Positions 47,525 through 57,508 are shown, numbered from the stretch's first letter. The stretch is DNA of 64,000 bases from Massilia polaris (GCF_012927275.1 NZ_JABBGG010000010.1:1-64000); one strand, 5' to 3'. Made by a program: numbers and translations. Notes: generated by a model not told the origin, from the sequence alone.

Positions 47525-50353
47525 ATGTTCCACATCAAATCACTAGAACTGGTCCATTGGGATTACTGGCAGCGGATCAAGAACATCCCGCTGGACGCGA
47601 AGATCATCACCATCGCCGGCCAGAACGGTTCGGGCAAGACCACCTTGCTGGATGCGCTGCGCACCCTGTTCGGCCTCGATTGCTCGATGGGCCGCACCTA
47701 CAAGCACTATGCGCGCCACTCCGGCCAGCAGACCGCATGGATCCGCGCGGTCGTCGACAACAAGGCCGTCGGGCGCCAGCTGTCGAACCGGCCGTTCCGC
47801 AGCTCCGGTTTTTTCAGCGACGATGAAGTCACGCTGTTCTGCCAGATCCAGAAAAACGGCGGCGACTGGAAGCGCCAGTACCTGATGCGGCCGGGGAACG
47901 TGCAGATCGAGGAAGTCACCGAAGCGACCGACTGGCTCGGCGTCGAGAACTACCGCAAGCGCCTCGCCAACGCCGGCCTGTCGCCGGCGATGGCAAAAGT
48001 GCTGGCGCTCGAGCAGGGCGAAACCGACAAGCTGTGCGAATACGCGCCGCGCCAGCTGCTCGACCTGGTGTTCCAGGTCTTCGGCGACAAGGAAGTGCTG
48101 GACGCCTACGACGAGGCCAAGCGCCACCAGCGCGACACCGAGACGGAACTGAAGCGCTTCGAATCCGAATTGGAAGCTTCGCGCACCAACCTGGAAGGCC
48201 TGCGCCTGCGCGTGGCGAACTACCACCAGTGGGACGACCTGCATAAGGAGCGCCGCAACTTGCTGGAAGAAGTGCTGCCAAGCCTGCAGTACCACGAGGC
48301 GCGCGAGAAGGCGTCTTCAGTCAGCCGTTCGCTGCGCGATGCGCGCCGTCCGCTGGCGCAGGCAGATTCGCAGCTGACCGAAAAGCGCAACGCGGTCGCG
48401 GCACAGGCGCGCGCACTGACCGACGCACAGCAGCAGGAAACCCTGCTGGAACAGGAAGCAGCCGCATTGGCGAGCCGCCTGACCCAGCTTAACGGCAAGC
48501 TCAAGCCGCTCGACAGCCTGCTGGAACAGAAGGAACGCCTGCAGAAGCTGGCGCTTGACGCTGGCGCCGACATCGCCGAAGTGGCGGCCCAGCTGGACGC
48601 GAAGGAAGCCGAACTGGCGCGCCAGAAGCAGGCCCGCGAAGCCATCTCGGCCCGCATCGCTTCCGAAATGTCGACCATCTCCGCATTGCAGGGCAAGACC
48701 GCGATGCCGGAACCGGAAGCGGTTCGCGGCATGCGCCGCGCACTGCGCGACGCCGGCATCCCGCATGCGATGCTGTCCGATATTGTCGAGGTGACCGACG
48801 CGAAATGGCAGGGCGCAGTCGAAGGCGTGCTCGGTGGTTATGCGTCGGTGGTGCTGCTGGAACGCGCCAGGGACGCCGCCGCGGCCTACCGCCTCGCCGA
48901 AAAGGAACGCTACCGCCACTTCATCGTGCCGGAATGCGTCGATGCGCCGCAATCGCAGGACGACAGCCTGCTGTCGGTGGTGCGCTTCTCCGCGGCCGCT
49001 CCTTCATGGCTGATCGACCAGCTGTCGCGCATCAGCCGGGTCGACTCGGTCGACCAAGGATTCCGCCTGTCGAAAGACGAAGAGTGGATCACGCCGGACG
49101 CCTACCACCGCGAACGCCGCGGCGGCCGCTCGCTGTTCGTGGAAGCGTCGCGCTACCGCTTCGGCCAGGCCGGCCGCACCCAGCGCATGGAAGCGATCCA
49201 GAAGTCGCTGCCGGCACTGGAAGCGCAGGAAGACACGCTGACGCTCGCGATCAGCAAGCTGGCGGCGGAAGTGGGCGCGCTCAAGGGCCGCATCGCCGGC
49301 GTCGACGCCGCCAAGGAACTGGCCGCGCGCCAGGCCGAGTTCGAGGAAGCGCTGCGCGGCATCGAACCGCTGAAGGCGGAACGCCTTGAAGTCGGTTCGC
49401 GCCTCGGCGAGCTGCAGTCGCTGACCAAGGCCGCGACGGTGACGCGCACCCGCGCCGACACCACCTGGCAGAACGCGCGCATGGCGCTGTCGGAAGCCGA
49501 AGCGGGGCTGCGCCTTGGCCACCGCCGCCAGATCGAACAGCGCGCCGAACACGCGCAGGCGCTGCTTGAGCTGCGCCGCACCTGGCGCCACCTGCCGAAG
49601 AGCTGGCGCCGCAGCGCGCGCCGCGCGTCGCTGGTATCCGAGCACCAGAACTCGCACCAGGTCGACCTGCGCGTCACGTCGCTGCAGCATTCGCTGGCGC
49701 GCGACGACTGGGAGCTCGATGCAACTGTGATCGACCAGTATCAGCGCCTGAACGACCAGCTGCACGGTCGCCAGTCGGAAACCGACGAACGGCGCTACCA
49801 GAACAACCGTGCGATCGAAGCGACCGGCAATGCGCGCGGCGCCTACATCGAGCGGCTGCGCTATACGATCAAGACCTACAGCAAGAACATCAGGGAACTG
49901 GGCGAGCTGGCGGGTATCGACGTGCATGCCGATCCGGTGCGGCTGGAGAACGACGATGTGCAGCTGTCGCAGGCCGGCCTGCACGTGCGCTTCAAGTTCG
50001 ACGGCAAGGACCAGATCGGGATGAACGACGGCGAAGCGTCGGGCGGCCAGCAGGTGATGAAGTCGCTGGTGCTGCTGATTGGCTTGCTGAAGTCGGAAGA
50101 GGGCTCGGGCGGCTTCGTGTTCATCGACGAACCGTTCGCCCACCTGGACATCCGCAATATCCAGCTGGTCGGCGAGTTCCTCAAGAACACCGAGGCGCAG
50201 TACCTGATGACGACGCCGCTGACGCACAACACCGACGTCTACGATCCTTCCGAACTGACGCTCATCACCAGCAAGAAGAAGAAGGATATGCCGTGGGCGC
50301 AGCCGATCTTCGTGCTGCAGCGCCGTACCCCGGACGCAAAAGCGGCTGCCTGA
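47525..50353 (+). CDS. mksB: MksB-like SMC ATPase of a condensin
   Basis: A 942-residue SMC-type ATPase. Walker A GQNGSGKTT is at 32-40, with long coiled coils (about 190-400 and 560-800), a hinge-like domain near 410-500 (VEGVLGGYASVVLLERA), then the signature ASGGQQVMKSL (about 837) and Walker B GGFVFIDEP (about 861), with a D-loop AHLD. It is far shorter than MukB (about 1,480) and near the size of Pseudomonas MksB. It should load on DNA as a dimer with MksF and MksE and help shape the chromosome. No MksG/JetD nuclease gene lies beside it, so a Wadjet plasmid-cutting role is unlikely. Confidence 0.8.
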   Translation: MFHIKSLELVHWDYWQRIKNIPLDAKIITIAGQNGSGKTTLLDALRTLFGLDCSMGRTYKHYARHSGQQTAWIRAVVDNKAVGRQLSNRPFRSSGFFSDDEVTLFCQIQKNGGDWKRQYLMRPGNVQIEEVTEATDWLGVENYRKRLANAGLSPAMAKVLALEQGETDKLCEYAPRQLLDLVFQVFGDKEVLDAYDEAKRHQRDTETELKRFESELEASRTNLEGLRLRVANYHQWDDLHKERRNLLEEVLPSLQYHEAREKASSVSRSLRDARRPLAQADSQLTEKRNAVAAQARALTDAQQQETLLEQEAAALASRLTQLNGKLKPLDSLLEQKERLQKLALDAGADIAEVAAQLDAKEAELARQKQAREAISARIASEMSTISALQGKTAMPEPEAVRGMRRALRDAGIPHAMLSDIVEVTDAKWQGAVEGVLGGYASVVLLERARDAAAAYRLAEKERYRHFIVPECVDAPQSQDDSLLSVVRFSAAAPSWLIDQLSRISRVDSVDQGFRLSKDEEWITPDAYHRERRGGRSLFVEASRYRFGQAGRTQRMEAIQKSLPALEAQEDTLTLAISKLAAEVGALKGRIAGVDAAKELAARQAEFEEALRGIEPLKAERLEVGSRLGELQSLTKAATVTRTRADTTWQNARMALSEAEAGLRLGHRRQIEQRAEHAQALLELRRTWRHLPKSWRRSARRASLVSEHQNSHQVDLRVTSLQHSLARDDWELDATVIDQYQRLNDQLHGRQSETDERRYQNNRAIEATGNARGAYIERLRYTIKTYSKNIRELGELAGIDVHADPVRLENDDVQLSQAGLHVRFKFDGKDQIGMNDGEASGGQQVMKSLVLLIGLLKSEEGSGGFVFIDEPFAHLDIRNIQLVGEFLKNTEAQYLMTTPLTHNTDVYDPSELTLITSKKKKDMPWAQPIFVLQRRTPDAKAAA

Positions 50354-50388
50354 AAGCAGCCGCGCGATCGCATGAAGCCGTTGCCAGC

Positions 50389-50901
50389 TTAATCGCTGGC
50401 GGCGGCTTTTTTCATGGCGTAGCGCCAGCGCAGCATGCCGGCCGAGTAGGCGCCGAAGTAGCCGGCGAAGACGCCCAGGCAGACCAGCGTCAGCGGGCTG
50501 TCGGTAAAGCGCGGCAGCGTGTTGGCGCTGCCCTGGTTGACGAATATTTCGAGGCCGACATAGATGATCCGGCCGACGAACAGCATCGCGACCAGCATGC
50601 CGAGGCGCTCATTCGGCGTGAAGAAGTAGCCTTCAGGCGTGACTTCGTAGCGGGTCTTGCGCAGGCCCCAGATGCCGTAGGCGGTGCCCGCCGCCGTGCC
50701 GACCGCCAGCCAGCCGAGCGACGCCGGTTGCGACAGCAGTTCCGAGCCCGGCACCAGCACCATCGCGGCGAACACCGCCAGGCCGGTCCAGTGGCGCGAC
50801 ATGACCGACTGCTGGCGCGCCATCATGCGCTTCAGGCGCGCGTAGACGCGCCACATCAGCAGCGGTACCAGGATGAGCAGGACGATGGTTTGAATGTTCA
50901 T
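50389..50901 (-). CDS. Four- to five-helix inner-membrane protein, CcdC-like
   Basis: A 170-residue membrane protein with helices at about 4-18, 43-58, 65-78, 103-122 and 135-155. Between them is a conserved-looking GIWGLRKTRYEVTPEGYFFTPNERLGM loop. It resembles CcdC/DUF1453 family membrane proteins, of unknown function, but the match is from overall pattern only. It faces mksB tail to tail (35 bases between) and is not part of that operon. The end lies directly against the mks operon and could be read through. Confidence 0.55.
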   Translation of the reverse strand: MNIQTIVLLILVPLLMWRVYARLKRMMARQQSVMSRHWTGLAVFAAMVLVPGSELLSQPASLGWLAVGTAAGTAYGIWGLRKTRYEVTPEGYFFTPNERLGMLVAMLFVGRIIYVGLEIFVNQGSANTLPRFTDSPLTLVCLGVFAGYFGAYSAGMLRWRYAMKKAAASD

Positions 50902-51012
50902 GGCGTGTCAAAGTTTTAAAGAGCGGCAATTGTAAACCAAGGCCGCGTACCGTACGCCCGCCCATGGCGGCCCATGGTAACGTCATGGTTTAATGACAAC
51001 CGAGGGTCGACC

Positions 51013-51177
51013 ATGAATCCAGCCGCCGTCGAAGCGCACCGCGCCCCGGAACCGCAGGGCCCCATCGATGAACCGACGCCCGAGCCGTTCGATAATCCGC
51101 ATCCCCACCATCCGCCGGTTCATACGCCGCAAAACGAGGACCCGATCCCGGATCCCAACCCGGAGACCCTGCATTAA
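51013..51177 (+). CDS. Small proline/histidine-rich protein
   Basis: A 54-residue protein made largely of Pro, Glu, Asp, His and Asn (DEPTPEPFDNPHPHHPPVH and PIPDPNPETLH), probably disordered. GAGGG lies six bases before the ATG at 51013; upstream ATGs are less good. There is no membrane segment or signal peptide. The 3' end overlaps the end of the convergent tamB gene by four bases. Function unknown; the PHPHH run could bind metal. Codon use looks like neighbouring genes, so it is plausibly real. Confidence 0.55.
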   Translation: MNPAAVEAHRAPEPQGPIDEPTPEPFDNPHPHHPPVHTPQNEDPIPDPNPETLH

Positions 51178-54100
51178 TCGAACGCCCACGAATACAGTAC
51201 GTCCAGGGCGGTGTTGGTGCCGGTCTGGAATTGCAGCGTCACTCTCGGATTGAGCTTGTAGCGAATGCGCACCAGGCTCGATGCCGACGTCGCGCCCTGC
51301 TCGAAGCTCAGGTAGGCGCGCGACGACAGGCGCTTGCCGACCGTGACCACGGTGCTTTCAAGTCCCTTGGCCTGCGACACGCCCAGTTCGTCCACGCCCA
51401 GCGAGGTGGCGAGGCGCGACTGGAAGCCGCCGCTGCCCGAACCGCCCAGCAGAGCGCTGGCCGCGGCGCTCAGGACGCCGGCCTCATTGCCCGAGGTGCC
51501 TTCGATGCCGTGTCCAAGCACCAGCCATGACAGCTTTTCGCTGTCCGGCACCGACGGCGTCGACACCAGTTTCGCCACCGGCGCCAGCGCCGTTCCGCGC
51601 ACCTCGACGCCCGCCTCGACATTGGTCTCCGACAGCGTCTCGCCTTCCGGACGCTTGCGCACCGCGCGGATGTTCAGCGACGGGTTGTCGTAACGCCCGC
51701 TGAAGGTCAGGATGCCGCGTTCGATGGACAGCTTCTGGCCGTATGCGGCGTAATTGCCGCTGACGGCGCGGATGGTGCCGTTGACGCGCGGCGCACGGTT
51801 GTCGCCGGTGCGTACCCGCACCGTGCCTGCCAGTTCGGCATCTGCGCCCATGCCGCGCATGCGGAACGCGTCACCCAGGTCGATCTCGATATCGGCGGCA
51901 AGCGGCATCGCCGCTTTCTCGCGCGCCCTGGCGGCGGCGCTGGTGCGGCCCAGTACGATGACATCGTCCGACAGCGTCGGGCGCCCTTGCGGCGCCAGTT
52001 CGACCAGCGCGCGGTCGACGCGGAACTTGCCGTCGACATTGAAGCTGGTCGCGGTGCGGTTGACGGTACCCGTTCCGCTGACGACCACGGTGCGGTCAGG
52101 CCGCGACAGCGCTTCCAGCTTGTTGGCCACCAGCTTGAGCTGCATCGTGGCTTCGCCTCCGGCAAAGCGGATCGCGCCGTCGGCCACCGCATTGCCCTCC
52201 ACGCCGTCGAAGCTGAGGCGCTGCAGCAGCATCTGGTCGCCCGCCAGCTGCGCGCGCAGCTGGCCGTTGCGCAGCCGGACGCCCTGCTCGGGCCAGCGCA
52301 CCGCCATGGCGTCGCCGTTGATCGTGCCGTTCAAGGCCGGTGCGCCGATGGTGCCAGCCGCGGTCAGCGCGAGCTTCATCGTGCCGTCCAGTTCCAGTCC
52401 CGGCTGGCCCGTCAGCGGAGCCATCCATGCGATCGACGCCATGTCGGCGCTGGCCGACAACCGCAGCGGGCTGCCGGTGCCGAGCCTTCCGTTGACCAGC
52501 TGGGTGGTCGCGTCGATGCGCGCGGCGCCGGCACGGGTGCCGTCGACTTCGACCCGGGTGCGCAGCGCGCCGCCGGCCACATCGGCGCGCAGGTCGAGCG
52601 TGCGCAGGCCGAGCACCACCGGCACGTCGGCGCCGACAATCAGGTCGCCTTTTTCGCGGAACACGTGGACCATGCCGGACAGTTGCGGAACGCCGCCCGC
52701 CACCGCGGCGGTCTGGAGGTCGAGCCCCCATTCGCCGCCCAGCGCGAGGTCGCCGCGCATGTTCTCGCGCAGCGCGGACGAAAACTGGGCGAGGTAATTG
52801 AGCGGCACGCCGGTCGCCGCGCCTTTGCTGCTCCAGCGCGGGCCGTTCTTGGCCAGCGAGGCGATGTTGATGGTGCCGGCGGGCAGGGCGATCACCGCGC
52901 CGTTGAAGGCGATCTGCTGCGGCCGCATCAGGCCCATCGCGCCCGCGCCCGGCGCTACGGCGAGGCGCAAGGGCACCGGCTGCGCCAGCGTCATGGCGTA
53001 GCGGCCGCGGTTCTGCAGGCTGCCGATGACGCCGGCCCACGCATCGCCAGTCCAGCCGCCGCGCGCCTGGACGGCGACATCGAAGGCTTCGCCGCGCGCC
53101 GCGAGGCTGAGGGTGTGCGCGGCGCGCGTGCCGGTCGTTTGCAGGCGCGCGCTGTCGATGCGGGTGTCGCCGCTGGTGTAGCCGGTGATTTCGACGTTCG
53201 ACACCATCGGCGTGGCGCCGCCCTGGCGCGCGCCGATGTTTGCGCTGGCGCGCAGCGCCTTGACCTGGTGTCGTCCGAGCAGCTTGACGTTCTGGCCTTC
53301 CAGCGAAGCCGTCAGCGCGGGCGCCTGCGCGGTGCCGGACAGGGTGCCCGAGCCGCGCAGCAGGCCGCCATAGTCGCCGCCGAGCACCGCGAGCTGCGGC
53401 GCATCGATGCGCCAGTCGAGGCGGTCCGATGGCGCGCCGAACTTGCCGTTCGCCGCGATCACGTTCGGCCCGATGTGCAGGTCGACGTCGGCGCTGGAGA
53501 TGCGCTGCGCGCTGCCGCCAAGACGTGCATGTCCCCACAGCGGGGCGTTGGACAAGGTCGACTGTTCGAGCACGACGCCGGCCGTGCCATTCCAGTCCTT
53601 TCCGAGGCGTCCGCTGGCGTCGAATTTGCCGTTGATGCTGCCGGCCAGCGGCGAACCGAAGGCCGCCGGGTCGAAGCCGCGTGCGGTGCCGCTGGTCCTG
53701 AGGTTGATGTCGCCTGCGGCCAGCCATGCATCGCCGCTCGCATGCAATACGCTGTTACCGGTTTTGCGGCCCTTCCGGGCGAAGCCGAGACCGCGCGCGT
53801 CGGCCACGAAGGTGGTGCGCGGCGCTTTCATCGTGCCTGTGATGACGCCGTTGGCGGCTAGCGCGCCATCCAGGTCGCTGCGCAGCGCCGACAGCTGGCG
53901 CGCATCCAGCTTCCACAGCAGCCGTTCGCCGGGCGCGCCGAAGCTGCCGCGCAGGTCGACCGCGTTCTGGCCCATCGCGAAGCTGGCATCCACGCCGGTG
54001 ATCTGCTTCGCGTCCGCGTTGAACCTGCCTTTGCCGGACAAGGGCTGCCCGAACAGCCGGCTCGGGCGCAGCGTGAAGCTGGACGCTACTTGTAATGAAG

Positions 54101-55574
54101 GCGACAGCGCGCCGCTGGCGTTGACCAGCGCATTGATGTCGGCGGCAGGGAAGTCGCCCAGCGCCGCGGGATTGAAGTGCACCGCAGTCGCGCCGATCCT
54201 GAACTCGCGTTTATCTTCAAGGCTTGCGGTGCCCGCGAGGTCGAGATGGCCGCTGCCGGCCGTCAGCCGGGCGCGTTTGATCTCCAGTATCTGTTTGGCC
54301 AGGGTAGCCTGCGCATCCAGGCGCATGCCGCGCTCGGAAAGCTGCGCGCCCAGCGTCTGCACGTCGCCGGTGCTGGTGAGCTGGATATCGCCGGCAATCG
54401 CCGTCGCCTTCATGGTGCTGTACACGGACTTCAGGTTGATGCGGTCGGTATGCAGCTTGAACTGGGCGCTGCCGATGCCTTTGTCGTCCGGGCCGCGCTG
54501 TACTGTGCCGCCCCCGGAAAATTTGCCCGCGGCGCCAAGGTCGAGCAGCACGTCGTCGATCTGCATCGCCGCCAGCGTGCCACCGAGGCGTCCGCGCATT
54601 GCCAGCAGCGGCAGCAGCTGCTTGTCGAGTGGGCCGACCTTGCCGTCGTTGGCGATATCGACGGTGCCCGAAATTGCCCTGGCCGGATCGATGTTCGCAT
54701 TGATCGCCATCGACAGGTCGGCGGCGGGCAGGGCGGGGTTGAAGAAGCCGGGATTGATGTTGCGACCCTTGAGATTGAGCGCGCGCAGCGGAACCGGTTC
54801 GAAAGGCGCCAGTGTCAATTTCATGTCGCCGACTGCCTTGCCGGCCTGGCCGGCCGCATTGACCTGGGTCTTCACCAAGTCGCCGCCCGCGCGCACCGAC
54901 AGCTGCGCCGGCGCATGGCCCGCCTTGACCTGGGTCTGCACCAGGGTGCCGGCGGCATCGAGCTTGAACGGCCGTGTGGACTCGATACTGCCGCTGGCGG
55001 CGGCGCGGCCCCATGGCGTGAGGGCGCTGGCGTCGCGCAGTTCCCACTTTTGCTTGTTGCCGTTTAACTTGAAGCGCACGTCGTCGATGATGGTCTTCAC
55101 GCCGGCGTTGGTCATCGTCAGCTGTGCCACGCGCGCATCGGCGATCGACAAGATGAACGGCGGCGCCAGCGACACCGGCATCTTTGCCGGCTCGTCCTTT
55201 TCGCGCAGCGTATCGACCTTCACGCTGGCCACGTGCAGCTTGCTGATCGCAATCCCGCTCGACAGGTACTGCCACGGCGACCAGTCGATATCGAGTTTTT
55301 GCGCGGTGATCAGCTGTTCGGGACTGCGGTAGACGACGCTCTCCATGTGCATCGAGCTATACAGCGAACCGGTGACGCCGGTGACGACGATGCTGCCGCC
55401 GCTGGCGTCGGCGACCCGCTGCACGATCATCTGCAAGGTAGTCTCGCGGCCCAGGTACCAGTAGGCGCCCGCCAGCAGCGCGCCGGTGGCGGCGACGCCG
55501 ATGGCGAGGTTGCGCGGCCAGCGGCGCTTGTGCGCAACCGGCGCAGGTGGTGATGTGGTTTCTTCAGTAGTCAT
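51174..55574 (-). CDS. tamB: TamB translocation and assembly module / lipid-transport protein
   Basis: TamB is a very long beta-helical protein anchored in the inner membrane that spans the periplasm and works with TamA, in outer-membrane protein assembly or phospholipid transport. The 1,466-residue protein has one N-terminal membrane helix (about 22-42), then beta-rich repeats over its whole length, and the C-terminal TamB domain (DUF490; about 1100-1466) with GTLNRTATSFNVDGKF-like parts, LSIERGILTFSGRYDNPSLNI and a final FQTGTNTALDVLYSWAFD. Length is in the usual range. Its ATG shares one base with the tamA stop (TGATG), so the two are translationally coupled. Confidence 0.93.
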   Translation of the reverse strand: MTTEETTSPPAPVAHKRRWPRNLAIGVAATGALLAGAYWYLGRETTLQMIVQRVADASGGSIVVTGVTGSLYSSMHMESVVYRSPEQLITAQKLDIDWSPWQYLSSGIAISKLHVASVKVDTLREKDEPAKMPVSLAPPFILSIADARVAQLTMTNAGVKTIIDDVRFKLNGNKQKWELRDASALTPWGRAAASGSIESTRPFKLDAAGTLVQTQVKAGHAPAQLSVRAGGDLVKTQVNAAGQAGKAVGDMKLTLAPFEPVPLRALNLKGRNINPGFFNPALPAADLSMAINANIDPARAISGTVDIANDGKVGPLDKQLLPLLAMRGRLGGTLAAMQIDDVLLDLGAAGKFSGGGTVQRGPDDKGIGSAQFKLHTDRINLKSVYSTMKATAIAGDIQLTSTGDVQTLGAQLSERGMRLDAQATLAKQILEIKRARLTAGSGHLDLAGTASLEDKREFRIGATAVHFNPAALGDFPAADINALVNASGALSPSLQVASSFTLRPSRLFGQPLSGKGRFNADAKQITGVDASFAMGQNAVDLRGSFGAPGERLLWKLDARQLSALRSDLDGALAANGVITGTMKAPRTTFVADARGLGFARKGRKTGNSVLHASGDAWLAAGDINLRTSGTARGFDPAAFGSPLAGSINGKFDASGRLGKDWNGTAGVVLEQSTLSNAPLWGHARLGGSAQRISSADVDLHIGPNVIAANGKFGAPSDRLDWRIDAPQLAVLGGDYGGLLRGSGTLSGTAQAPALTASLEGQNVKLLGRHQVKALRASANIGARQGGATPMVSNVEITGYTSGDTRIDSARLQTTGTRAAHTLSLAARGEAFDVAVQARGGWTGDAWAGVIGSLQNRGRYAMTLAQPVPLRLAVAPGAGAMGLMRPQQIAFNGAVIALPAGTINIASLAKNGPRWSSKGAATGVPLNYLAQFSSALRENMRGDLALGGEWGLDLQTAAVAGGVPQLSGMVHVFREKGDLIVGADVPVVLGLRTLDLRADVAGGALRTRVEVDGTRAGAARIDATTQLVNGRLGTGSPLRLSASADMASIAWMAPLTGQPGLELDGTMKLALTAAGTIGAPALNGTINGDAMAVRWPEQGVRLRNGQLRAQLAGDQMLLQRLSFDGVEGNAVADGAIRFAGGEATMQLKLVANKLEALSRPDRTVVVSGTGTVNRTATSFNVDGKFRVDRALVELAPQGRPTLSDDVIVLGRTSAAARAREKAAMPLAADIEIDLGDAFRMRGMGADAELAGTVRVRTGDNRAPRVNGTIRAVSGNYAAYGQKLSIERGILTFSGRYDNPSLNIRAVRKRPEGETLSETNVEAGVEVRGTALAPVAKLVSTPSVPDSEKLSWLVLGHGIEGTSGNEAGVLSAAASALLGGSGSGGFQSRLATSLGVDELGVSQAKGLESTVVTVGKRLSSRAYLSFEQGATSASSLVRIRYKLNPRVTLQFQTGTNTALDVLYSWAFD

Positions 55575-57424
55575 CAGAACGTGAACCCGACGGAGAAATG
55601 CAGGCGTGCTTCCTTAACCGCCTGGCCATAGGCAAGGTCGACGTTGATCGGGCCGACCGGGCTGCGCCAGCGCGCGCCGATGCCGTAGCCGAACTCCGGC
55701 TTCAGGTCTTTGAAGCGGTCGGCAGCGTTGCCGGCGTCGACGAACACTGCCACGCCCCATGGCGGCTTGAACCAGTACTGGTATTCGACGCCCCCGGTCA
55801 GCAGGTAGCGCCCGCCGACGACTGCTTCGCCTTCCTCGACGCCCAGCTGCTGGTAGCCGTAGCCGCGCACCGACTGGTCGCCGCCGGCGCGGAACAGGAA
55901 GGTGCCCGGCACGCCGCGCTTGTCCTTCGAGCCGAGCGCGCCGGCTTCGGCGCGCAGGATCAGGGTGGAGTCGACCGAGATCGGGCGGTAGTTAACGAAG
56001 CGCGTGTACGCGCGTACGAAGCGTTCGTCGGTCAGCACCGGCAGCAATGCGCCGCCGAGCTGCGCGTTGATGACGTAGCCGCGCGTCGGCAGCACCAGGT
56101 TGTCCAGTTCGCGCCTGGTGATGCTGTAGGTGAGCGGCAGGCTCTTGCTGTTGCGCGACAGCTGGCCTTCGACTGTCTGTTTTTCGGACAGGTATTCGAA
56201 GGTCAGGCTGCGTTCCAGCAGCGGCGTTCCCCATGCGCGCCGTACCGCGACGGTGGCGACATTGGTGATTTCGCCGCGCAGGTCGTTGCGCTCGAAGCCC
56301 GCGCCGAAGCTGTCGTTGTAGCCTTTGGCCGTGGTCGGGAGGTAGAAGTCGGCGCGCGCCGCCTGCCGTTTGGTCTCCGCGATGACCTGGCTTTTCATGC
56401 GCAGTCCGTAGACGTTCAGGTCGTCGTAGTTGACCTGTGCGCGGGCGCCGGTGTTGGTCGAGTAGCCGAGACCGACGGACGCGTTGCGACGCTTGTTTTC
56501 GGTGACGCGCACCAGCACCGGCAGCACTTCGGGGCCGGATGGCTTGGCCGCTGGCGCGCCTTGCTGCTGCTCCTTCAGCTCCTCGATGTTCTCTTCCAGC
56601 GCCGCCGCGCTGTCGGCCGAGACTTCGACGGTACTGAAGTAGCCGGTGTCCTGCAGGCGCGCCTGGAACGACTGCAGCGCCGCTTCGCTGTACTCGTCGC
56701 CCCGTTTGATCTGGTTGAGGTTGGTGACGATCCGTTCAGGGTAGCGGCTCAGGCCTTCGATGCGCAGATCGCCAAGGCGCACTTCGGGGCCGCTGTCGAC
56801 CACCACGTGCAGCAGCGCGCGGCGCACGTCCGGATCGACGGTGGCGCTGGTCTCGGCCAGCTGGGCGCGCGGATAGCGCGTCTGCATCACCTGGCGCAGC
56901 AGGTTGCGCTTGGCCGCTTCCCAGTCGGCCTGGCGAAAGCGTTCGCCCACGTTCAGGGTCCAGTTGTTGCGCAGGGTGGCCGGATCGAATGGCTTGCTGC
57001 CTGCGGACAGCGGCTCGAAGCCGCGCAGCACCAGGTCGACGTCGCCGACCAGCACCGGCTCGCCCGGGTCGACAATCACGCGCGCCACCGGCACCGTGGT
57101 GCTGGTATCGAGGCCGGCGCTGACCTTGGGCGAGTAATAGCCTTCGGTGGCGATCAGCGTGCGGGCCTGCTCCGGCGCGTCCTTGACGAGGCGCTGCAGC
57201 TGTTCGAGGTCGAGGCGCGGGTTGCCGCGCCAGCGCACCAGGTCGAGGTTGTCCTCGAGGAGATCGTCGAGACGGCCTGGCGCATCGATTTGCACGGTGT
57301 AGTCGATGGCCTGCGCGCACACGCTCCCAGTGGCAGGCAGTGCGAACACGATGATGGCAATCTGTGCCAAAATTCGTGTTCGCCCCGCCGGCACTGAGCT
57401 TATTGTTGGTCTTGCGTGAAACAT
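55574..57424 (-). CDS. tamA: TamA outer-membrane assembly factor (BamA/Omp85 family)
   Basis: TamA is an Omp85-type outer-membrane beta-barrel with periplasmic POTRA domains. This 616-residue protein has a signal peptide with a long N-region (cleavage around CAQA, residue 38), three POTRA-like domains (about 40-290), and a C-terminal barrel (about 310-616) with GLGYSTNTGARAQ, SVRGYGYQQLG (the RGY motif, near 505) and a terminal SVGFTF ending in phenylalanine, as outer-membrane proteins do. The frame is open far upstream through queC, but ATG 57424 gives a sensible signal peptide; ATG 57454 is an alternative. It precedes tamB. Confidence 0.92.
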   Translation of the reverse strand: MFHARPTISSVPAGRTRILAQIAIIVFALPATGSVCAQAIDYTVQIDAPGRLDDLLEDNLDLVRWRGNPRLDLEQLQRLVKDAPEQARTLIATEGYYSPKVSAGLDTSTTVPVARVIVDPGEPVLVGDVDLVLRGFEPLSAGSKPFDPATLRNNWTLNVGERFRQADWEAAKRNLLRQVMQTRYPRAQLAETSATVDPDVRRALLHVVVDSGPEVRLGDLRIEGLSRYPERIVTNLNQIKRGDEYSEAALQSFQARLQDTGYFSTVEVSADSAAALEENIEELKEQQQGAPAAKPSGPEVLPVLVRVTENKRRNASVGLGYSTNTGARAQVNYDDLNVYGLRMKSQVIAETKRQAARADFYLPTTAKGYNDSFGAGFERNDLRGEITNVATVAVRRAWGTPLLERSLTFEYLSEKQTVEGQLSRNSKSLPLTYSITRRELDNLVLPTRGYVINAQLGGALLPVLTDERFVRAYTRFVNYRPISVDSTLILRAEAGALGSKDKRGVPGTFLFRAGGDQSVRGYGYQQLGVEEGEAVVGGRYLLTGGVEYQYWFKPPWGVAVFVDAGNAADRFKDLKPEFGYGIGARWRSPVGPINVDLAYGQAVKEARLHFSVGFTF

Positions 57425-57508
57425 GTCTATCCGTCTGGGAAAATGTTGAAGCATATTACCGGATCGGCAAAAATGATGGCGAACGTCTAACACTCTGGAA
57501 CCCAAAAC

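Noticed and set aside
45400-50353. SMC operon read as a Wadjet (JetABCD) plasmid-defence system
   Set aside because: No JetD/MksG nuclease gene is present next to the three genes; only the condensin part is seen.
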